DNA of 7,604 nt from Actinomycetota bacterium (GTDB lineage: Bacteria; Actinomycetota; Thermoleophilia; Gaiellales; F1-60-MAGs149). Shown here piece by piece: positions 5,668-7,604 of this stretch. Position numbers and translations under genes: made by a program. The notes under the pieces are model-generated. The model saw only the letters and a list, made by a program, of their open reading frames with translations. It made no database searches and was not told the DNA's origin. The stretch is from the NCBI GenBank assembly GCA_947481755.1, contig CANKHS010000058.1:1-7604 (forward strand). The letters run 5' to 3'. The first letter of the stretch is position 1. Every line of letters begins with the position of its first letter.

Positions 5668-6504
5668 ATGGAATCGCTCGACCGTCGTATTCCCGGCCCG
5701 GCCCTGATGGGTGTTGTCAATGTCACGCCCGACTCGTTCTCGGATGGCGGGCGCTTTGACGATCGTGACGCGGCGATCACGCAGGGACTGCTGTTGGCGG
5801 AGCAGGGCGCCGCGTTTATCGATGTGGGTGGCGAATCTGCTCGACCAGGTGCAGAGCCGATTTCGGAGCAGGAAGAACTCCGTCGGGTGATCGATGTCGT
5901 GCGGGGGATTCGTGCCGGCACGACACGGCAGATTTCGATTGATACGAAGAAGAGCACCGTCGCCGAAGCGGCGATCGCGGCCGGGGCCACGATGGTCAAC
6001 GACATCACTGCGTTGACCTTCGACCCGCGCATGGTCGCGGTGGTGCGCGATGCCGAGGTCGACATCTGTGTGATGCACATGCAAGGCGACCCGCGCACGA
6101 TGCAGGACAACCCGCAGTACGACGACGTCGTCGTTGACGTCAGCACGTACTTACGGGAGCGCGTCGAAGCGTTGGTGGCGGACGGCATCGCGCCCGAGCG
6201 CATCTGCGTCGACCCAGGCATCGGTTTTGGCAAGACCAGCGACCACAACTTCGCCCTGCTGGCCGCGACCTCGACGATCGCGACGGCGACTGGCTGTCCG
6301 GTCTTGGTGGGTGTCTCGCGCAAGCGGTTTCTTGGCGACCTGGTGGGTGACCCTCAGCGCGATCGCACGTTTGCGTCGGTCGCAGCAGGCTTGGCGGCCG
6401 TCGAACGTGGGGCCTGGGTGTTGCGCGTCCACGACGTGCTGGCGCACGCTGACGCACTCAAGGTGCTGCGCGCGGTGCGTGCGGGTGGCATGGTGCAGGG
6501 ATGA
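5668..6504 (+). CDS. folP: Dihydropteroate synthase (DHPS)
   Basis: DHPS condenses 6-hydroxymethyl-7,8-dihydropterin pyrophosphate with p-aminobenzoate to give 7,8-dihydropteroate; it is the sulfonamide target. The 278-residue TIM-barrel protein has all the main signatures: MGVVNVTPDSFSDGG (14-28), DVGGESARPG (52-61), IDTKK (91-95), NDITAL (111-116), MHMQGDPRTMQ (136-146), DPGIGFGK (182-189), GVSRKRF (215-221) and RVHD (253-256). Pterin- and phosphate-binding residues N18, D92, N111, D183, K219, R253 and H255 are conserved. The one visible departure is A58 in GGESARPG, where Thr (E. coli T62) is usual; this loop borders the p-aminobenzoate/sulfonamide pocket. Start ATG 5668 places VNVTPDSF at the normal distance. 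It is the first gene of the folP-folB-folK cluster and its stop overlaps folB by ATGA. Identification is firm. Confidence 0.98.
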   Translation: MESLDRRIPGPALMGVVNVTPDSFSDGGRFDDRDAAITQGLLLAEQGAAFIDVGGESARPGAEPISEQEELRRVIDVVRGIRAGTTRQISIDTKKSTVAEAAIAAGATMVNDITALTFDPRMVAVVRDAEVDICVMHMQGDPRTMQDNPQYDDVVVDVSTYLRERVEALVADGIAPERICVDPGIGFGKTSDHNFALLAATSTIATATGCPVLVGVSRKRFLGDLVGDPQRDRTFASVAAGLAAVERGAWVLRVHDVLAHADALKVLRAVRAGGMVQG

Positions 6505-6866
6505 CCCGCGAACTCGGTATCCGCATCGAAGGCATCGAGGTCTTCGCCTTCCATGGTGTCCTCCCCGAGGAAAAGGTGCAGGGCCAGGAATTTGTCTTCG
6601 ACGTCGAGCTCGTACCCAACTCGGATCGCGCCTGCGATACCGACAAGCTGGACGATGCGGTCGACTACGGCGCGATTACCGAAGCTGTCGTTGCGATTGC
6701 GACGGCCGAGCCGGTTGACCTGATCGAGCACCTTGCCGATCGGATTGCCAGCGACCTGATCGCGCGGTTCCCAATCGAACGCGTGACGGTCAGCGTGCAC
6801 AAGCCGCACGCGCCGATTCGTGCCGCCTTTGGCGATGTCATCGTCACGGTTACCCGCACGGCATGA
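6501..6866 (+). CDS. folB: Dihydroneopterin aldolase (DHNA)
   Basis: FolB cleaves 7,8-dihydroneopterin to 6-hydroxymethyl-7,8-dihydropterin and glycolaldehyde, supplying the substrate of FolK. The 121-residue length is typical of this small tunnel-fold protein, which forms octamers in studied members. Motifs are FAFHGVLPEEK (15-25), DYGAI (55-59) and LIEHLADRIA (74-83). By alignment from memory with the S. aureus enzyme, E24, Y56, E76 and K101 correspond to its pterin-binding and catalytic residues. The segment after the lysine reads PHAPIRAAF, where many homologues have PPIPG, a minor change. ATG 6501 overlaps the folP stop (ATGA) and the folB stop overlaps the folK start the same way, so the three are very likely translationally coupled. 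Confidence 0.97.
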   Translation: MTRELGIRIEGIEVFAFHGVLPEEKVQGQEFVFDVELVPNSDRACDTDKLDDAVDYGAITEAVVAIATAEPVDLIEHLADRIASDLIARFPIERVTVSVHKPHAPIRAAFGDVIVTVTRTA

Positions 6867-7411
6867 TCGCGGCACCAGCCGTGGTCGGTCTTGGTGGCAA
6901 CGTCGGCGACGTGCAGGCGGCCTTTCGTCGCGCGCTCCAGTCGCTCAATCAGGCCGACGGTGTGCGTGTGATCAGTGTGTCGTCGCTGCTCCGCACCGCG
7001 CCGGTGGGTGGGCCGGAACAGGACGATTTTCTCAACGCGGCCGCGTTGCTCGCCGTCGAGCTCGAGCCAACAGACTTTTTGGCTGTCTTGCAGGCAATTG
7101 AGGTCGACGCGGAGCGCGTACGCGCCGAGCGCTGGGGGCCTCGCACGCTCGACCTCGATCTGCTCTGGTGGGCTGATACAGCGATTGAGACCACGGCATT
7201 GACGGTGCCGCATCCGAGGCTGGTCGAGCGCCGCTTTGCCCTGCAACCGCTGGTCGAGGTCGCCCCGAGTGCGCTCGCGAGCGATGGTCGTCGCTACGCC
7301 GACATCCTGTTGACTCTCCCCAGCGAAGGGGTGGAGGTGATCGGTGGACCGTCACTCGTCTACGATCCCACTTCGACTGATAACGGAGGGAGTGAGTCGT
7401 GTCGCACCTAG
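6863..7411 (+). CDS. folK: 6-hydroxymethyl-7,8-dihydropterin pyrophosphokinase (HPPK)
   Basis: HPPK transfers pyrophosphate from ATP to 6-hydroxymethyl-7,8-dihydropterin, making the FolP substrate. Of 182 residues, the first 150 or so form the catalytic domain. Motifs are VVGLGGNVGD (7-16), SSLLRTAPVGG (40-50), the signature ERWGPRTLDLDLLWW (89-103) with R90, W91, R94 and the two magnesium-binding aspartates D97 and D99, and VPHPRLVERRFALQPL (115-130). Residues about 155-182 are a C-terminal tail with no recognised motif; the end of its coding region contains the ribosome binding site and start of the next gene. ATG 6863 overlaps the folB stop as ATGA. The stop TAG 7409-7411 lies 10 bases past the start codon of the DUF2469 gene, giving a 13-base overlap. 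Confidence 0.97.
   Translation: MIAAPAVVGLGGNVGDVQAAFRRALQSLNQADGVRVISVSSLLRTAPVGGPEQDDFLNAAALLAVELEPTDFLAVLQAIEVDAERVRAERWGPRTLDLDLLWWADTAIETTALTVPHPRLVERRFALQPLVEVAPSALASDGRRYADILLTLPSEGVEVIGGPSLVYDPTSTDNGGSESCRT
7385..7390 (+). promoter_or_regulatory. Ribosome binding site of the DUF2469 gene
   Basis: GGAGGG lies eight bases before the GTG at 7399, inside the 3' end of folK. It is the clearest Shine-Dalgarno in the window and fixes the GTG as the start. Confidence 0.75.
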
Positions 7412-7604
7412 AAGATCTTGAGGAGTACGACGCCGAGCTCGAGTTGACGCTCAAGCGCGAGTACGCCACTGTCTTTGGCCTGTTTCGCTATTGCGTTTTG
7501 ACGCAAGAGGCGACGTACCTCTGCAACAAGCTGGATATGAAGATCGAGCATCAGCCGTCCTACCCGCTGTTTCATCTGCGCATGGAGGACGTCTGGGTCT
7601 GGGA
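7399..7604 (+). CDS. DUF2469 family protein, N-terminal part (function unknown)
   Basis: The reading frame opens at GTG 7399 behind GGAGGG and stays open to the right edge, giving 68 residues. It starts MSHLEDLEEYDAELELTLKR and ends in EDVWVW. This matches my memory of the actinobacterial DUF2469 proteins (about 100 residues): an N-terminal EDLEKYE.E.EL.L.REY helix, a FxYxVxTxxxxYLxN segment and a DAWVWDMYRPARF motif whose first half is visible here. Known members are small, acidic, cytoplasmic proteins without an assigned function; in Streptomyces and Mycobacterium I recall the gene next to rnhB, not folK. Here it overlaps folK by 13 bases and should be co-transcribed with the folate genes. 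The C-terminal third lies outside the window. Two cysteines (C32, C42) are visible. Family assignment is from pattern memory and is fairly confident. Confidence 0.83.
   Translation, partial: MSHLEDLEEYDAELELTLKREYATVFGLFRYCVLTQEATYLCNKLDMKIEHQPSYPLFHLRMEDVWVW

Noticed and set aside
5568..6323. Long open frame (251 codons) on the minus strand opposite folP and the tRNA
   Set aside because: It is a mirror of the GC-biased folP codons, has a Ser/Arg/Pro/Thr-rich product, and its C-terminus (RTRTYDTR) is the well-known antisense translation of a tRNA gene.
7399..7411. Possible frameshift or extended read-through at the folK end
   Set aside because: The downstream frame has its own GGAGGG and GTG and matches a separate family, so it is a normal gene overlap.
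1..7604. CRISPR array, transposon, prophage or toxin-antitoxin pair
   Set aside because: No regularly spaced repeats, transposase or integrase motifs, terminal inverted repeats or small paired ORFs were found; every larger stretch is filled by housekeeping or envelope genes.

Overview
The window is GC-rich, densely packed chromosomal DNA that looks like a member of the Actinomycetota, probably outside the well-studied Mycobacterium/Streptomyces groups. Three things point there: the rsmI-metG-tatD-rsmA block, the folP-folB-folK cluster, and a gene start at the right edge that matches DUF2469, a family I know only from actinobacteria. A LytR-CpsA-Psr (LCP) cell-wall protein fits as well. I see no mobile element, CRISPR array, integrase or phage gene.

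Left half (1-3324, minus strand): a housekeeping block transcribed right to left. Its order is rsmI (16S rRNA 2'-O-methyltransferase), metG (methionyl-tRNA synthetase), tatD (metal-dependent DNase) and rsmA/ksgA (16S rRNA dimethyladenosine transferase, cut by the left edge). The last three are joined by 4-base stop/start overlaps (CTGA, then ATGA), so they are probably translationally coupled. The theme is ribosome maturation and translation.

Centre (3325-5667): a 44-bp divergent promoter region, then on the plus strand an LCP-family membrane protein and a secreted alpha/beta-hydrolase of esterase type. Both products should act outside the membrane, plausibly on the cell envelope. A tRNA with anticodon CAU follows, best read as elongator tRNA-Met.

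Right half (5668-7604, plus strand): folP, folB and folK, each overlapping the next by ATGA. They encode three enzymes of dihydrofolate synthesis. A DUF2469 gene cut by the right edge follows, starting inside folK behind a clear ribosome binding site.

The most interesting signal is regulatory. Four genes that open transcription units or could do so (rsmI, metG, LCP, folP) each have a TAnnnT hexamer 6-8 bases before the start codon; three of the four are exactly TACCCT. None of the four has a convincing Shine-Dalgarno. This is the layout expected of leaderless mRNAs. The genes themselves are ordinary, and I found no convincing undescribed multi-gene system.
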